From the IMG/VR virus record IMGVR_UViG_3300035698_004386, positions 1 through 42,751 of that record: a stretch of DNA of 42,751 bases. One strand, given 5' to 3'. Position numbers and translations under genes: made by a program. This stretch comes from a virus. A model generated the notes under the pieces. The model was not told the origin of the DNA and searched no databases. It saw only the letters and a program-made list of their open reading frames with translations. Positions within the stretch are counted from its first letter, which is position 1. Every line of letters begins with the position of its first letter. This document shows, one piece after another, positions 1-6,347 of the stretch.

Positions 1-127
1 AGCAGGCTCTGCGCTCACGGGTGCGCTTCACATTATGGACGGGATAGCAGGAACGCTTTACAGCACGATCAGTCAAAACGGCGACACTCTCCAAATCGGT
101 GCGCTTCTAGGAAATAGCGTTACGGAA
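1..127. repeat. Terminal direct repeat, left copy (assembly overlap)
   Basis: These 127 bases are identical to the last 127 bases of the window (42625-42751). A perfect terminal overlap of this length is what a de Bruijn assembler with k=127 leaves on a circular contig. It therefore marks circular closure rather than a biological terminal repeat. The unique genome length is 42,624 bp. Confidence 0.93.
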
Positions 128-862
128 ATCACGGGGAACCTTGCAGTGAGCGGGACGCTGATTTCGGCGGGGGGCGACACCATCACAATCGGCGAGGTCA
201 TTCACCCGCACTATGCCGAGATGTACGTCTACGATAATTCAACAGCGTTCGCCATCGACGCTGCCAGCGAATGGCATGGGATTGTTGGATTCTCCGCGGG
301 CGATTTTGATAGCGATCATTGGGAAATCCACGGCTCGACCACGTTTATCGCGACCAGTGCGGCGGCAAGCGGGTCGACGGCAGGTGACGTAACGATCACG
401 TATAATGCCCATGGCCTTGACGTTGGCGCATATCTAACGCTGGTAGGTTGGCCGACTATTGATGGGATTTATGCAATTAACAACGTTACCACCAACACGT
501 TCGCGATAACGGCGGCGACGGTGGACACACCCGATGGCGACTCCCGCGTCACGATGCCATCTCATTTTCACGCGCTGTCGGGCGCGGCGGGTAAATATTT
601 CTTTCACGGCAACGCAAGCCTGGCCCCTGCGAATAACAACGACGTGTTCGATTTCGCGCTTTTCGTAAACGCGACGCCACAAACAAAGGGCTTCGCCCGT
701 CACACGTCCGGGGGCGCGGGCGATTACAACACGACCGCGATAAGCATGATGTTTGACGTTGTGGTTGATGACCAGATTTGGATCGGGGTCCGCAATAATT
801 CAGGCACGGGCGATATGACGCCGAAATTTGCAAACATGACCTTGCACGAGGTGTCCAAGTAG
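1..862 (+). CDS. Distal tail fibre / receptor-binding protein, C-terminal part (gene continues from 41561)
   Basis: This is the 3' part of the gene that begins at 41561. The reading frame is open from base 2, and the shared 127 bases carry the same frame at both window ends, so the joined gene encodes 641 residues. The first ATG here (35) is internal and has no ribosome binding site, so it is not a real start. The part seen here is beta-rich and Gly/Thr-rich. It contains a segment around AHGLDVGAYLTLVG followed by DGIYAI. The last 40 residues (VVVDDQIWIGVRNNSGTGD, then an aliphatic NMTLHEV strand) resemble the TNF/C1q-like jelly-roll knob at the tip of many phage fibres. I infer host-surface binding from that ending and from its place last in the tail cluster. 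The exact ligand is unknown. Confidence 0.75.
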   Translation, partial: AGSALTGALHIMDGIAGTLYSTISQNGDTLQIGALLGNSVTEITGNLAVSGTLISAGGDTITIGEVIHPHYAEMYVYDNSTAFAIDAASEWHGIVGFSAGDFDSDHWEIHGSTTFIATSAAASGSTAGDVTITYNAHGLDVGAYLTLVGWPTIDGIYAINNVTTNTFAITAATVDTPDGDSRVTMPSHFHALSGAAGKYFFHGNASLAPANNNDVFDFALFVNATPQTKGFARHTSGGAGDYNTTAISMMFDVVVDDQIWIGVRNNSGTGDMTPKFANMTLHEVSK

Positions 863-870
863 GGTAAGAT
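842..870 (+). promoter_or_regulatory. Possible sigma70-like promoter for the lysis genes
   Basis: TTGCAC (842-847) and TAAGAT (865-870) are separated by 17 bases, just before the lysis genes. The -35 match is weak compared with the exact TTGACA boxes elsewhere in this genome, so this is tentative. Confidence 0.3.
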
Positions 871-916
871 AAAATCAACCACGCGCACGGGCGCTACAAA
901 CTGAGGAGGGCATAAA

Positions 917-1114
917 TTGAAAATTTGGATTAGAAATTTTGCGGACTGGCTCGATGAAAAACAAGAGGACAAAAACGCGGCTATCCTGCGCGACTTTGCC
1001 AACAACCTGGAATTGGTAGAAGTGCGTGAGGGGAAGGATGCTATGCCAGGTGGTTTTTTTGAGAGAGTTTTCATAGCGTACCTTATCGCTGCCTTGATGA
1101 CCGCCGCCGGCTAG
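917..1114 (+). CDS. Small protein with C-terminal hydrophobic segment, lysis cassette
   Basis: This 65-residue protein starts at TTG 917, placed six bases after a strong GAGGAGGG site (903-910). The first 45 residues are charged and helical (WLDEKQEDKNAAILRDF). The last 18 (FERVFIAYLIAALMTAAG) could form one short membrane segment. It is the first gene after the tail fibre and lies upstream of another membrane protein and the endolysin, so a holin, antiholin or related lysis role is plausible. No family is recognised. Confidence 0.6.
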   Translation: MKIWIRNFADWLDEKQEDKNAAILRDFANNLELVEVREGKDAMPGGFFERVFIAYLIAALMTAAG

Positions 1115-1121
1115 GGAAGCA

Positions 1122-1313
1122 ATGAACAACGACGATCGCGATCTCATGATAAAAGAGACCCACGAGGCCGTTACTAAGATGGCGGTCGTCGCTCATAACC
1201 CGTATGAGTGCCCGGCACTGGCGAAGCGTGACGCCCGACATAAGTGGGGGTTAGGAATTCTGTTGACGGTGGCCCTTGCGGCTATCGGGATACTGGCGAA
1301 AATTTATCTATGA
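1122..1313 (+). CDS. Single-TM holin-like / XhlA-like protein
   Basis: This 63-residue protein has a polar N-terminal helix (MNNDDRDLMIKETHEAV), a Cys-containing linker, and a transmembrane segment at about 43-62 (GLGILLTVALAAIGILAKIY). A cytoplasmic amphipathic helix followed by a C-terminal TM is the layout of haemolysin XhlA-type proteins, which help phage lysis. It lies directly upstream of the endolysin gene. Assignment as holin or holin accessory is inferred from topology and position only. Confidence 0.6.
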   Translation: MNNDDRDLMIKETHEAVTKMAVVAHNPYECPALAKRDARHKWGLGILLTVALAAIGILAKIYL

Positions 1314-1323
1314 GGAGGGACCA

Positions 1324-1770
1324 ATGGCAAAAGGCAAACGACTATCTGAGCATTTCAGAAACGGAGAGTTTAGCTGTCGATGCAGTCGAACGTGCAACGG
1401 CAAACACGACCCGGACCCGCGCTTGATCGTAGCACTTGAATGGTTGCGGGTGTTGGCTGATGACGCGGTAAACGTGACGACGGCGCTAGGCAAAAACGGG
1501 GGGAACCGATGCGCTCCGCATAATCGCAAGGTTGGCGGTGCATCCAGGTCGCAGCATATCAAAAACAAAGCAGCGGACATTTACGTCGATGGATTGACCG
1601 GCTTGGAATTGGCCATGTTGGCCGTTCAGGTCGAGCCGTTTCGCAATGGCGGTGTCGGTATCGCTAAAAACCATATCCATGTCGACGTTCGGTGTGGTCC
1701 CGCCAGGTGGGATTACGCAAGTGCTCGCGGGACGGTGGGTAAGCTAAGGAAATTCGAGAGGGGATTGTGA
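1324..1770 (+). CDS. Endolysin, peptidase M15 family (D,D- or L,D-peptidase)
   Basis: This 148-residue enzyme is predicted to cut peptide cross-links in host peptidoglycan at lysis. The zinc-site signature of the M15 family is visible: S76-x-H78 then D85 (SQHIKNKAADIYV), and the HIHVD block with H119 and D121 near the C-terminus, followed by a conserved-looking WDY. The length matches compact M15_3/M15A phage endolysins with no separate wall-binding domain. The start at ATG 1324 follows GAGGAGGG at 1312-1319; the frame is open further upstream but lacks a better site. There is no signal peptide, so it needs a holin. Its stop overlaps the next start. Confidence 0.88.
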   Translation: MAKGKRLSEHFRNGEFSCRCSRTCNGKHDPDPRLIVALEWLRVLADDAVNVTTALGKNGGNRCAPHNRKVGGASRSQHIKNKAADIYVDGLTGLELAMLAVQVEPFRNGGVGIAKNHIHVDVRCGPARWDYASARGTVGKLRKFERGL

Positions 1771-2081
1771 TGGAAAACGTAACGGCAATTCTGCAATGGA
1801 TCACCGACAATGAAGAGCTTGCGAAACAGGCGTGGAAAGTTCTATCGCCCATGGTCGTGACGTTGGCCGGGTCGGTACTCGTGCTCTATTTCAAGCACAA
1901 GGCCAAGAGTGAGGCGCTAGAGATCGTTGGCAAGGGCATTGCGAACTCCCCGCCGACGTTGGGTAAGGACGTTATCAAAGCGAACATCAAAAGCCTCAAG
2001 GCAAACGCCAAAAGTGGGGCAATCAACGCGATCAATAAAATGGTCGTGAAAGTTACACCGGACACAAAAAAGGAGGCATGA
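1770..2081 (+). CDS. Putative holin, single-TM protein
   Basis: This 103-residue protein starts at ATG 1770, overlapping the endolysin TGA; a GTG at 1767 is an alternative. A short acidic N-terminus is followed by one hydrophobic segment at about 27-42 (VVTLAGSVLVLYFKHK), then a long Lys/Ala-rich tail (KANIKSLKANAKSGAI). Its place directly behind the endolysin and the N-terminal TM with a basic cytoplasmic tail fit a holin or a lysis regulator. No family signature is recognised. Confidence 0.6.
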   Translation: MENVTAILQWITDNEELAKQAWKVLSPMVVTLAGSVLVLYFKHKAKSEALEIVGKGIANSPPTLGKDVIKANIKSLKANAKSGAINAINKMVVKVTPDTKKEA

Positions 2082-2083
2082 CC

Positions 2084-2392
2084 ATGGGAGAGTTAGGAGT
2101 TATTTTTACAAGTTCGTCATTGATCGACGGTGAATTTATCATCGTTGACTCTGACGACAATTCAATCAAGTTCAAAATCCAACAGGGGCCGATTAAAGAA
2201 AACGGCGTCAACGGTTGCCAGGTCGATTCCCTGGTAGCGGCGGCACGAAAAATAATTGCGTTTTTCAACGATCAATACCCATGCAGAGAGAACGCCTTGG
2301 CGCTTACCAAGTTGGATGAGGCCGGCCACTGGATGGATACCAGGACAAAAAACAGAACCAAGCGCGGAGTGGAGGGCAAAAATGAACGATAA
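2084..2392 (+). CDS. Acb2/Tad1-like cyclic-nucleotide sponge (anti-CBASS / anti-Thoeris)
   Basis: This 102-residue protein likely sequesters cyclic nucleotide signals made by host CBASS or Thoeris defence. Residues 32-50 (IQQGPIKENGVNGCQVDSL) and the helical block PCRENALALTKLDEAGHW (66-83), ending in RTKRGVEG, match the pattern I know from phage proteins annotated as Acb2/Tad1 hairpin-domain proteins: a long helical hairpin with an R-E-x-x-L-A-x-T-K-L-x-E-A-x-x-W core. The start at ATG 2084 sits seven bases after AGGAGG (2071-2076); ATG 2078 is too close to that site. It is unusual in sitting in the lysis block, not an early operon. The ligand is inferred from family; loss of function cannot be judged from sequence. 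Confidence 0.68.
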   Translation: MGELGVIFTSSSLIDGEFIIVDSDDNSIKFKIQQGPIKENGVNGCQVDSLVAAARKIIAFFNDQYPCRENALALTKLDEAGHWMDTRTKNRTKRGVEGKNER

Positions 2393-2540
2393 AATCACAC
2401 AACTGGACCCTGTCAAAGGCGCACCGCCATGCACCGAAGAGGAGTGCGTAATGAAATGGCGAACGGGAGCAGTGTGCGCTACCAAGCCCGTCCAATCGGG
2501 GCCGACTCTTGGCGATGGCGAATCAGGCACTTTGAAATAG
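2382..2540 (+). CDS. Small protein of unknown function
   Basis: A 52-residue ORF starts at ATG 2382 with GGAGGG five bases upstream and overlaps the end of the Acb2-like gene by 11 bases. It carries CTEEEC and a further Cys (AVCATKP). No family is recognised. The ribosome binding site and tight overlap support translation. Confidence 0.5.
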   Translation: MNDKITQLDPVKGAPPCTEEECVMKWRTGAVCATKPVQSGPTLGDGESGTLK

Positions 2541-2549
2541 GAGGACTAA

Positions 2550-2816
2550 ATGAGTTTATTGTCAAACTGGCTCGAAAAACACGGGATCGAGGAAGTCGAT
2601 ATCATCAAGACCATCAAGGTCGCAGAGGACTTGAGGAACGTCTTTGACGCCTACCAGACGGGAGTCATGACCGGTGGCAGCGATGACGGTCGCACGTATG
2701 TGGAAGCCCTGGACGCTGACGCTGACGACACGGCAGTCAATCTGGTGATATTCTACGCGGGCGCGAAATTACCCGAACAACTTGCCGAAATCCTGGACAA
2801 ACTGTTCAAACGTTGA
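2550..2816 (+). CDS. Conserved-looking small acidic protein, end of lysis operon
   Basis: An 88-residue protein begins at ATG 2550 behind an AGGAGG site at 2540-2545. It is acidic and mostly helical, with a DADADD stretch near residue 53. It is the last gene before a GC-rich hairpin that probably ends the late transcript. Its function is not recognised. Confidence 0.65.
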   Translation: MSLLSNWLEKHGIEEVDIIKTIKVAEDLRNVFDAYQTGVMTGGSDDGRTYVEALDADADDTAVNLVIFYAGAKLPEQLAEILDKLFKR

Positions 2817-2848
2817 TGCTGACGCGGTGCTCTAAGGCTGCGCTCCAA

Positions 2849-2889
2849 GCCCCTCGCCGGTGTTCCCTCCGCTGGCGGGGGGCGCTCTA
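2849..2889 (+). terminator. Probable intrinsic terminator of the late/lysis transcript
   Basis: GCCCCTCGCC (2849-2858) can pair with GGCGGGGGGC (2874-2883), giving a 10-bp stem with one G-U pair and a 15-base loop. The tail after the stem (GCTCTATTT) is only moderately T-rich, so termination may be partial. It lies 32 bases after the stop at 2816 and just before a new promoter. Confidence 0.55.
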
Positions 2890-2890
2890 T

Positions 2891-2919
2891 TTGACAATGG
2901 GCGCGGTTGATGATACCTT
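2891..2919 (+). promoter_or_regulatory. Sigma70-like promoter P1, upstream of a candidate noncoding RNA
   Basis: An exact TTGACA (2891-2896) is followed after 17 bases by TACCTT (2914-2919). The same TTGACA-N17-TACCTT arrangement recurs at 3419-3447, which makes chance less likely. The expected start of transcription is near 2926. Confidence 0.65.
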
Positions 2920-2925
2920 AGATAG

Positions 2926-3218
2926 TAATGAACGTCCGAATTGGAAGCGGGGAGGTTCTGTTCGCATCTCACCTAACATGCTTAGGAGGAGAACCCGCGT
3001 CGTCGGCGGCAAATCTGGCGGCGCTTGCCGGTTTCGCTGCTCCGGTCAAAAGCAGCACTTATGGCGGGTTGATGACATCACCAAAAAGCGGCTATAGACG
3101 TGAGGTGGTCGAGACCTGCCGCCAATCACTCCCCCGTCGCTAGTACCGGCGGGCAGACGCCAGCGGACAATGAGCGGTTGCAACGGCTCACGAGCTCCGA
3201 TGCTGGCGTCGTTTTTTT
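2926..3218 (+). ncRNA. Candidate structured noncoding RNA, about 290 nt
   Basis: The segment is bounded by promoter P1 and a strong terminator and contains no convincing gene. Several local hairpins can be drawn: GGTTCT 2954-2959 with AGAACC 2990-2995, enclosing CCTAA/TTAGG (2972-2976 with 2982-2986); CGGCAA 3007-3012 with TTGCCG 3025-3030; GCTGCT 3036-3041 with AGCAGC 3051-3056; AGGT 3103-3106 with ACCT 3114-3117; and the terminator stem. I recognise no known family: it does not look like tmRNA, RNase P or SRP RNA. A 71-codon ORF at 2928-3143 overlaps it but has no ribosome binding site. Function unknown. Confidence 0.5.
3156..3218 (+). terminator. Intrinsic terminator of the 2926-3218 RNA
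   Basis: GACGCCAGC (3156-3164) pairs perfectly with GCTGGCGTC (3202-3210), followed by seven T residues (3212-3218). The loop itself holds a near-palindrome (TGAGC 3171-3175 with GCTCA 3186-3190). This is the clearest bounded terminator in the control region. Confidence 0.85.
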
Positions 3219-3220
3219 GC

Positions 3221-3279
3221 CTACCAATTAGCATCTACTACCAATTAACGTCCGTTTACCGCCAATTCACAACCAATTA
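3221..3279. repeat. CCAATT(A) iteron-like repeats, candidate origin or operator
   Basis: CTACCAATTA occurs exactly at 3221-3230 and again at 3238-3247. Further CCAATT cores begin at 3262 and 3273, the last being ACCAATTA (3272-3279). Core spacings are 17, 21 and 11 bases. The cluster lies between a terminator and the early promoter, in a stretch with no gene, as expected for a replication origin or a repressor-binding region. Confidence 0.55.
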
Positions 3280-3418
3280 TACGCCGCATGCGACCATTTC
3301 CCCGATACCAAGCAAAAGGTCTGACCCCAACATGTAGTACACGCCCGGCCTTGCCTTGCCGTATCTTGTACCACTGTCAACAAATCTCATATAATAACAG
3401 AAAAAAGCAAAATAAAGC
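3280..3418. other. Noncoding segment with AT-rich tract, candidate DNA unwinding region
   Basis: No gene is visible here. Bases 3387-3418 are strongly AT-rich and lie next to the CCAATT repeats, an arrangement typical of iteron origins. The tract includes an exact TATAAT (3390-3395) with TTGTAC 18 bases upstream (3366-3371), so it could also hold a second early promoter. Confidence 0.4.
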
Positions 3419-3447
3419 TTGACAAGCGATGCCGATAATGTTACCTT
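3419..3447 (+). promoter_or_regulatory. Sigma70-like promoter P2, early operon
   Basis: TTGACA (3419-3424), a 17-base spacer and TACCTT (3442-3447) repeat the layout of P1. Transcription would start near 3454, giving a leader of about 40 bases before the gene at 3493. The leader contains the palindromes GTTAAC and CGATCG, possible operator half-sites. Confidence 0.7.
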
Positions 3448-3492
3448 GAATCATGGACGCGAACGTTAACCGATCGACAAAAAGGAGTGCTA

Positions 3493-4224
3493 ATGTCACA
3501 TTTTACAGTATTGGTCATTGGGAAAAATCCCGAAGATCAACTAGCCCCGTACCAAGAAAAGGACGGAGACAACATACCGATTGAGTGGTGTGGATTCAAT
3601 GAAACGGAAACCGAAAGCAGGAAGGAATACGAGAATGATTCCGTCGAACAAGTCATTATGGACAATGGCGAGATGGTTTGTACATGGGACCATAGATTTA
3701 AGAGGCGGAAGTTTCCATGCGCTGGATCAATCATTCCTGAACATCTGACAAGGATCCAAGTACTGTTTACCGAAATGTTCGAGACTTTTGAGTTGTACAT
3801 GTCCAAGTGGTGCGGCCAAGATTCACGCGACTCCGTCAATGGGGTATACGGATACTGGGCAAATCCTAACTCTAAGTGGGACTGGCATTCATTGGGCGGG
3901 CGATGGACCGGACATTTCAAATTGGTTGCCGGCGGCACTGGCGTTACTGGAAAACCAGGGCTGCTGACAGAAAAACCAGAAGACGGGTACGTCGATCAAG
4001 CGTTAAAGTCGGACATTGACTTTGAGGGCATGCACACACTCGGAAAAGATTGCACGACGTTCGCGGTGGTAAGATACGGACAGTGGTTTGAGCGTGGATC
4101 CATGGGTTGGTGGGGGATCGTTACTGATGAAAAAAGGCCATCAGAGTGGAACGTAGAATTTGACAAGCTAATCGGCGAAATTCCCGATGACGAATTGTTG
4201 TCGGTATATGATTGCCATATCTAA
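3493..4224 (+). CDS. Conserved phage protein of the MSHFTVLVIG family, function unknown
   Basis: This 243-residue protein is the first gene of the early operon. It starts at ATG 3493 after AAAGGAG; a GTG at 3487 lies inside that site. The opening MSHFTVLVIG followed by a QLAPY block, and the later YGYWANPNSKWDWHSLGGRWTG motif (split around residues 116-138), are hallmarks of a family I know from many phages and large plasmids, always unnamed in function. It is rich in Trp and acidic residues and has no membrane segment. A first-expressed position suggests a role in host takeover, but that is inference. Confidence 0.8.
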   Translation: MSHFTVLVIGKNPEDQLAPYQEKDGDNIPIEWCGFNETETESRKEYENDSVEQVIMDNGEMVCTWDHRFKRRKFPCAGSIIPEHLTRIQVLFTEMFETFELYMSKWCGQDSRDSVNGVYGYWANPNSKWDWHSLGGRWTGHFKLVAGGTGVTGKPGLLTEKPEDGYVDQALKSDIDFEGMHTLGKDCTTFAVVRYGQWFERGSMGWWGIVTDEKRPSEWNVEFDKLIGEIPDDELLSVYDCHI

Positions 4225-4263
4225 GCCGGGCGCTGACGAGATAGACAAAAAGGAGAAAAGGAA

Positions 4264-4464
4264 ATGAGCGACGAAATTAAAATGGACGTTGGATTAAAGG
4301 AACTGATTGCGCTTGACCGAGAGTGTTGGCGATGTCACGGCAGGCTAAACGTACGCGACGCCACCGGTGTAGTTTGCGAGGTGTGTGGCGGCGCAGGTTA
4401 TCAGCCAACCGGGGCGGGCAGCGCCATCATGAAACTGATAGCGCGTCACGGGGCCACGTCATGA
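4264..4464 (+). CDS. Small zinc-ribbon protein, DnaJ-type cysteine repeats
   Basis: A 66-residue protein starts at ATG 4264 behind AAGGAG. Two knuckles (CWRCHGR at 21-27 and CEVCGGAGY at 38-46) match the C-x-x-C-x-G zinc-binding repeats of DnaJ. It overlaps the next gene by four bases (ATGA), so they are probably translated together. Function unknown. Confidence 0.75.
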   Translation: MSDEIKMDVGLKELIALDRECWRCHGRLNVRDATGVVCEVCGGAGYQPTGAGSAIMKLIARHGATS

Positions 4465-4766
4465 TTGAGTTCAAAAACAAGGCATGGACTGCCCGATGCG
4501 ACAATGATACGTGCGGGGCGCTACTGGCAAGGGCCGGACACAATTGCGGGGATGTTCAAGTCGAAATTCTAAAGAAAGACAGGGTCGTTGTGTATGATGG
4601 CGACGGGAACATTGACGGGGTTTATTGCGGGGACAATTGCCATAACGCCGCCATCGAAAACGCCGAGGCCGAGGAGGCCACGTCATGTAAAAAATGCGGG
4701 GCATTAATAGGACCTCGCGGCGGGATGAAAACCCTCCAGTGCGATTCATGCGGGGCAGTCCAATGA
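4461..4766 (+). CDS. Small multi-cysteine (zinc finger-like) protein
   Basis: This 101-residue protein starts at ATG 4461, overlapping the previous stop. It has Cys-rich N-terminal and central motifs (CDNDTCGALLA, YCGDNC) and a C-terminal zinc ribbon with CKKCGALIG and CDSCGAV. The N-terminal arrangement resembles phage proteins with a treble-clef-like knuckle. No specific function is recognised. Confidence 0.7.
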   Translation: MIEFKNKAWTARCDNDTCGALLARAGHNCGDVQVEILKKDRVVVYDGDGNIDGVYCGDNCHNAAIENAEAEEATSCKKCGALIGPRGGMKTLQCDSCGAVQ

Positions 4767-4951
4767 CCGCCGTCGACTTGATCCAAGCGGTGCTTGATAG
4801 GAACAATAGGCAAGCTGTTTTGGCTACACAATTGGCTGGCGTGGCTACTGATCATTTGGATGTTTTGAAATGGACTAAACAACGTGATTTTCACTTATTT
4901 GTCATTAGTGAACTTGCACCGCTCCTTGACGTGGCCAGATCCGCCGGATAA
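4763..4951 (+). CDS. Small helical protein of unknown function
   Basis: A 62-residue ORF starts at ATG 4763 with an ATGA overlap to the gene before. It looks helical (AVDLIQAVLDRNNRQAVLA) and has no recognised motif. A different frame overlaps its 3' end (4908-5003) and looks at least as protein-like there, so a past frameshift is possible. Confidence 0.5.
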   Translation: MTAVDLIQAVLDRNNRQAVLATQLAGVATDHLDVLKWTKQRDFHLFVISELAPLLDVARSAG

Positions 4952-5003
4952 GTGCCGTCAGTGTGGGATTGAACTAATCAAGCCAAAGGAGGACGGCGAA
5001 TGA
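4908..5003 (+). CDS. Very short Cys-pair ORF overlapping 4763-4951
   Basis: A GTG-start ORF of 31 residues ends in PPDKCRQCGIELIKPKEDGE, a plausible C-x-x-C knuckle, and its stop makes an ATGA overlap with the gene at 5000. No ribosome binding site is seen at GTG 4908, and the frame is open back to 4869 (GTG at 4884). It may be a real mini-gene or the displaced tail of the gene upstream. Confidence 0.35.
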   Translation: MNLHRSLTWPDPPDKCRQCGIELIKPKEDGE

Positions 5004-5146
5004 TATCAAAAAGGGTAACCACTGTGAAGCGTAAGGGCGGGCCACGGCTCGTGTACGTAGGCTCCGATATGGGGTACTACATTGCCCCGGTAAAAGCCGA
5101 AAACATAATCGGATTTCCGCTGTATATCATGGGGGTGTATCGATGA
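5000..5146 (+). CDS. Small basic protein, 48 residues
   Basis: The ORF starts at ATG 5000 behind a strong AAAGGAGGA site (4985-4993) and ends with an ATGA overlap into the next gene. It encodes MISKRVTTVKRKGGPRLVYV and continues as a beta-rich chain. The ribosome binding site and overlap at both ends make it a likely gene. No family is recognised. Confidence 0.6.
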   Translation: MISKRVTTVKRKGGPRLVYVGSDMGYYIAPVKAENIIGFPLYIMGVYR

Positions 5147-5331
5147 AAACCAAGGATGAAATCACGGTCGAGTTGACGCGGCGGATTAAGGTACGCAAGG
5201 CAAACCGGAAGGCCGCTGAACTTGGAAAAAATGTGGTGTCGCACATGATGCACAATGTCATCGTATTGGAATTGATGGACTTGGCATACAGTCTCGGCAT
5301 TGAAATCGAAAACAAGGAGGATGGAAAGTGA
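5143..5331 (+). CDS. Small helical protein of unknown function
   Basis: A 62-residue, charged, helical protein (TKDEITVELTRRIKVRKANR) starts at ATG 5143. It sits between two genes with four-base overlaps and ends next to the XRE-type regulator. Function unknown. Confidence 0.6.
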   Translation: MKTKDEITVELTRRIKVRKANRKAAELGKNVVSHMMHNVIVLELMDLAYSLGIEIENKEDGK

Positions 5332-5570
5332 CCAAGCACAACGGAACCAAATCATTCACGGCTCGCGTGTACGACGAACTAGCCTCGGCTGGATACTCCC
5401 GCGCCAGTGGATTGGAATTCTTGGCCGAGCGGCTAGGCAAAACCAAGTCAGCGGTATCGGCGATGCTGAACGCTCACAAAACCATATCGACGTGGCCTGG
5501 TGATTCCAAGGTGATGGAATACGCGGCGGCGTTGCAAGTGCCACCGAGTCAGTTGATGCGAGGTGCATGA
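5328..5570 (+). CDS. XRE-type helix-turn-helix regulator
   Basis: This 80-residue protein starts at GTG 5328 after AAGGAGG. The segment FLAERLGKTKSAVSAMLNAH fits the two helices of an XRE/Cro-type helix-turn-helix, followed by the usual L-x-V-P-x-x-x-L ending (ALQVPPSQLM). It is the only evident DNA-binding regulator in the genome. With no integrase visible, a Cro-like control of early transcription is more likely than a lysogeny repressor. Its operator is not identified; the palindromes downstream of P2 are candidates. Confidence 0.75.
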   Translation: MTKHNGTKSFTARVYDELASAGYSRASGLEFLAERLGKTKSAVSAMLNAHKTISTWPGDSKVMEYAAALQVPPSQLMRGA

Positions 5571-5647
5571 TGAGCATACAGCTAAAATACAACGGCAAAG
5601 TGATGGCGGCAAACTATTTAAAAGGAGATAAGAATGAGACACATTGA
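5567..5647 (+). CDS. Possible 26-residue leader peptide
   Basis: An ORF beginning ATGATG at 5567 overlaps the stop of the XRE gene and runs through the ribosome binding site and start of the gene at 5634. It may only couple translation of the two neighbours. No motif is visible. Confidence 0.25.
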   Translation: MMSIQLKYNGKVMAANYLKGDKNETH

Positions 5648-6347
5648 CGAAATGACACACGAAGAGATCATCGGACTGACTGACGATGAACTAAAATTGA
5701 TGGTAGACTTTAGGTGCGCCGAGGAGGGGATAAGGCTACTCAAGGCCCCCGTCTGCCCAATCGAGCCGCAAATGAAAGTTGACAGCGAGGTGTTCAAGGT
5801 CGAGGATATCGTCACCACTAATAAGGAACTTGCCCAACAACTATCTTTAATGTTGATGGAAAATGAGGTCGAGTTCGGAATGGTGGAATATGACTACCAA
5901 CTTGGGTCAAAATACACTTATTACGGTGCGCTTCCATCATACCGTGACGGGTTCGGCAAAATAGCAAAGGTTTCTGTATTTTCCCGCGACATGATGAGCT
6001 CTCATGCTACCGAATTAGCTGACTATAAGCAGAAAAAAGAAATTTACGAGCCTGAGAAAAAAGCGTTTGATGAATCCGTCAAAGAACGGCAAACGCTCGC
6101 CGATTGGGTTTACGATATCTACAATACCCATGTATCCCGCGAACGTGGCTTGAGTCATTCAAAGGATGAATTCTCCCGTTATCTCAAATTAGCCAACGGA
6201 GACGCCGCCATTGCATGGGGATTTTACGATAAAGCATACAAGCCCGAGCCGTGGACTTCCTACCATCTTCGTGCAGCTGTGGGGATTGATGTAGACATCG
6301 ACTGCGAGCCGGAGTTTGATGACAATCGTGAGGATGATGACGAATGA
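5634..6347 (+). CDS. Phage protein of unknown function, 237 residues
   Basis: The gene starts at ATG 5634 behind AAAAGGAGATAAGA. The protein is acidic, with a predicted coiled or helical middle (ADYKQKKEIYEPEKKAFDES at about 128-147) and an acidic tail (DDNREDDDE). It is the second-longest gene of this part of the operon and has no membrane segment. No family is recognised. Confidence 0.7.
   Translation: MRHIDEMTHEEIIGLTDDELKLMVDFRCAEEGIRLLKAPVCPIEPQMKVDSEVFKVEDIVTTNKELAQQLSLMLMENEVEFGMVEYDYQLGSKYTYYGALPSYRDGFGKIAKVSVFSRDMMSSHATELADYKQKKEIYEPEKKAFDESVKERQTLADWVYDIYNTHVSRERGLSHSKDEFSRYLKLANGDAAIAWGFYDKAYKPEPWTSYHLRAAVGIDVDIDCEPEFDDNREDDDE

Noticed and set aside
1-127. Biological terminal repeat (as in T7-like phages)
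   Set aside because: The copy lies inside a gene in frame at both ends and has the length of an assembler k-mer, so an assembly overlap is the simpler explanation.
2928-3143. A 71-codon ORF within the candidate RNA
   Set aside because: It starts at the expected transcript start with no ribosome binding site, its composition is unlike neighbouring proteins, and hairpins explain the sequence better. The 2813-3097 ORF in another frame is also unsupported.
3321-3332. AGGTCTGACCCC string
   Set aside because: It resembles a motif seen near REP-associated transposases, but no inverted partner or transposase is present, so it is probably chance.
5077-5355. Minus-strand ORFs in the early region as antisense genes
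   Set aside because: They lack ribosome binding sites and their length is explained by the codon use of plus-strand genes.
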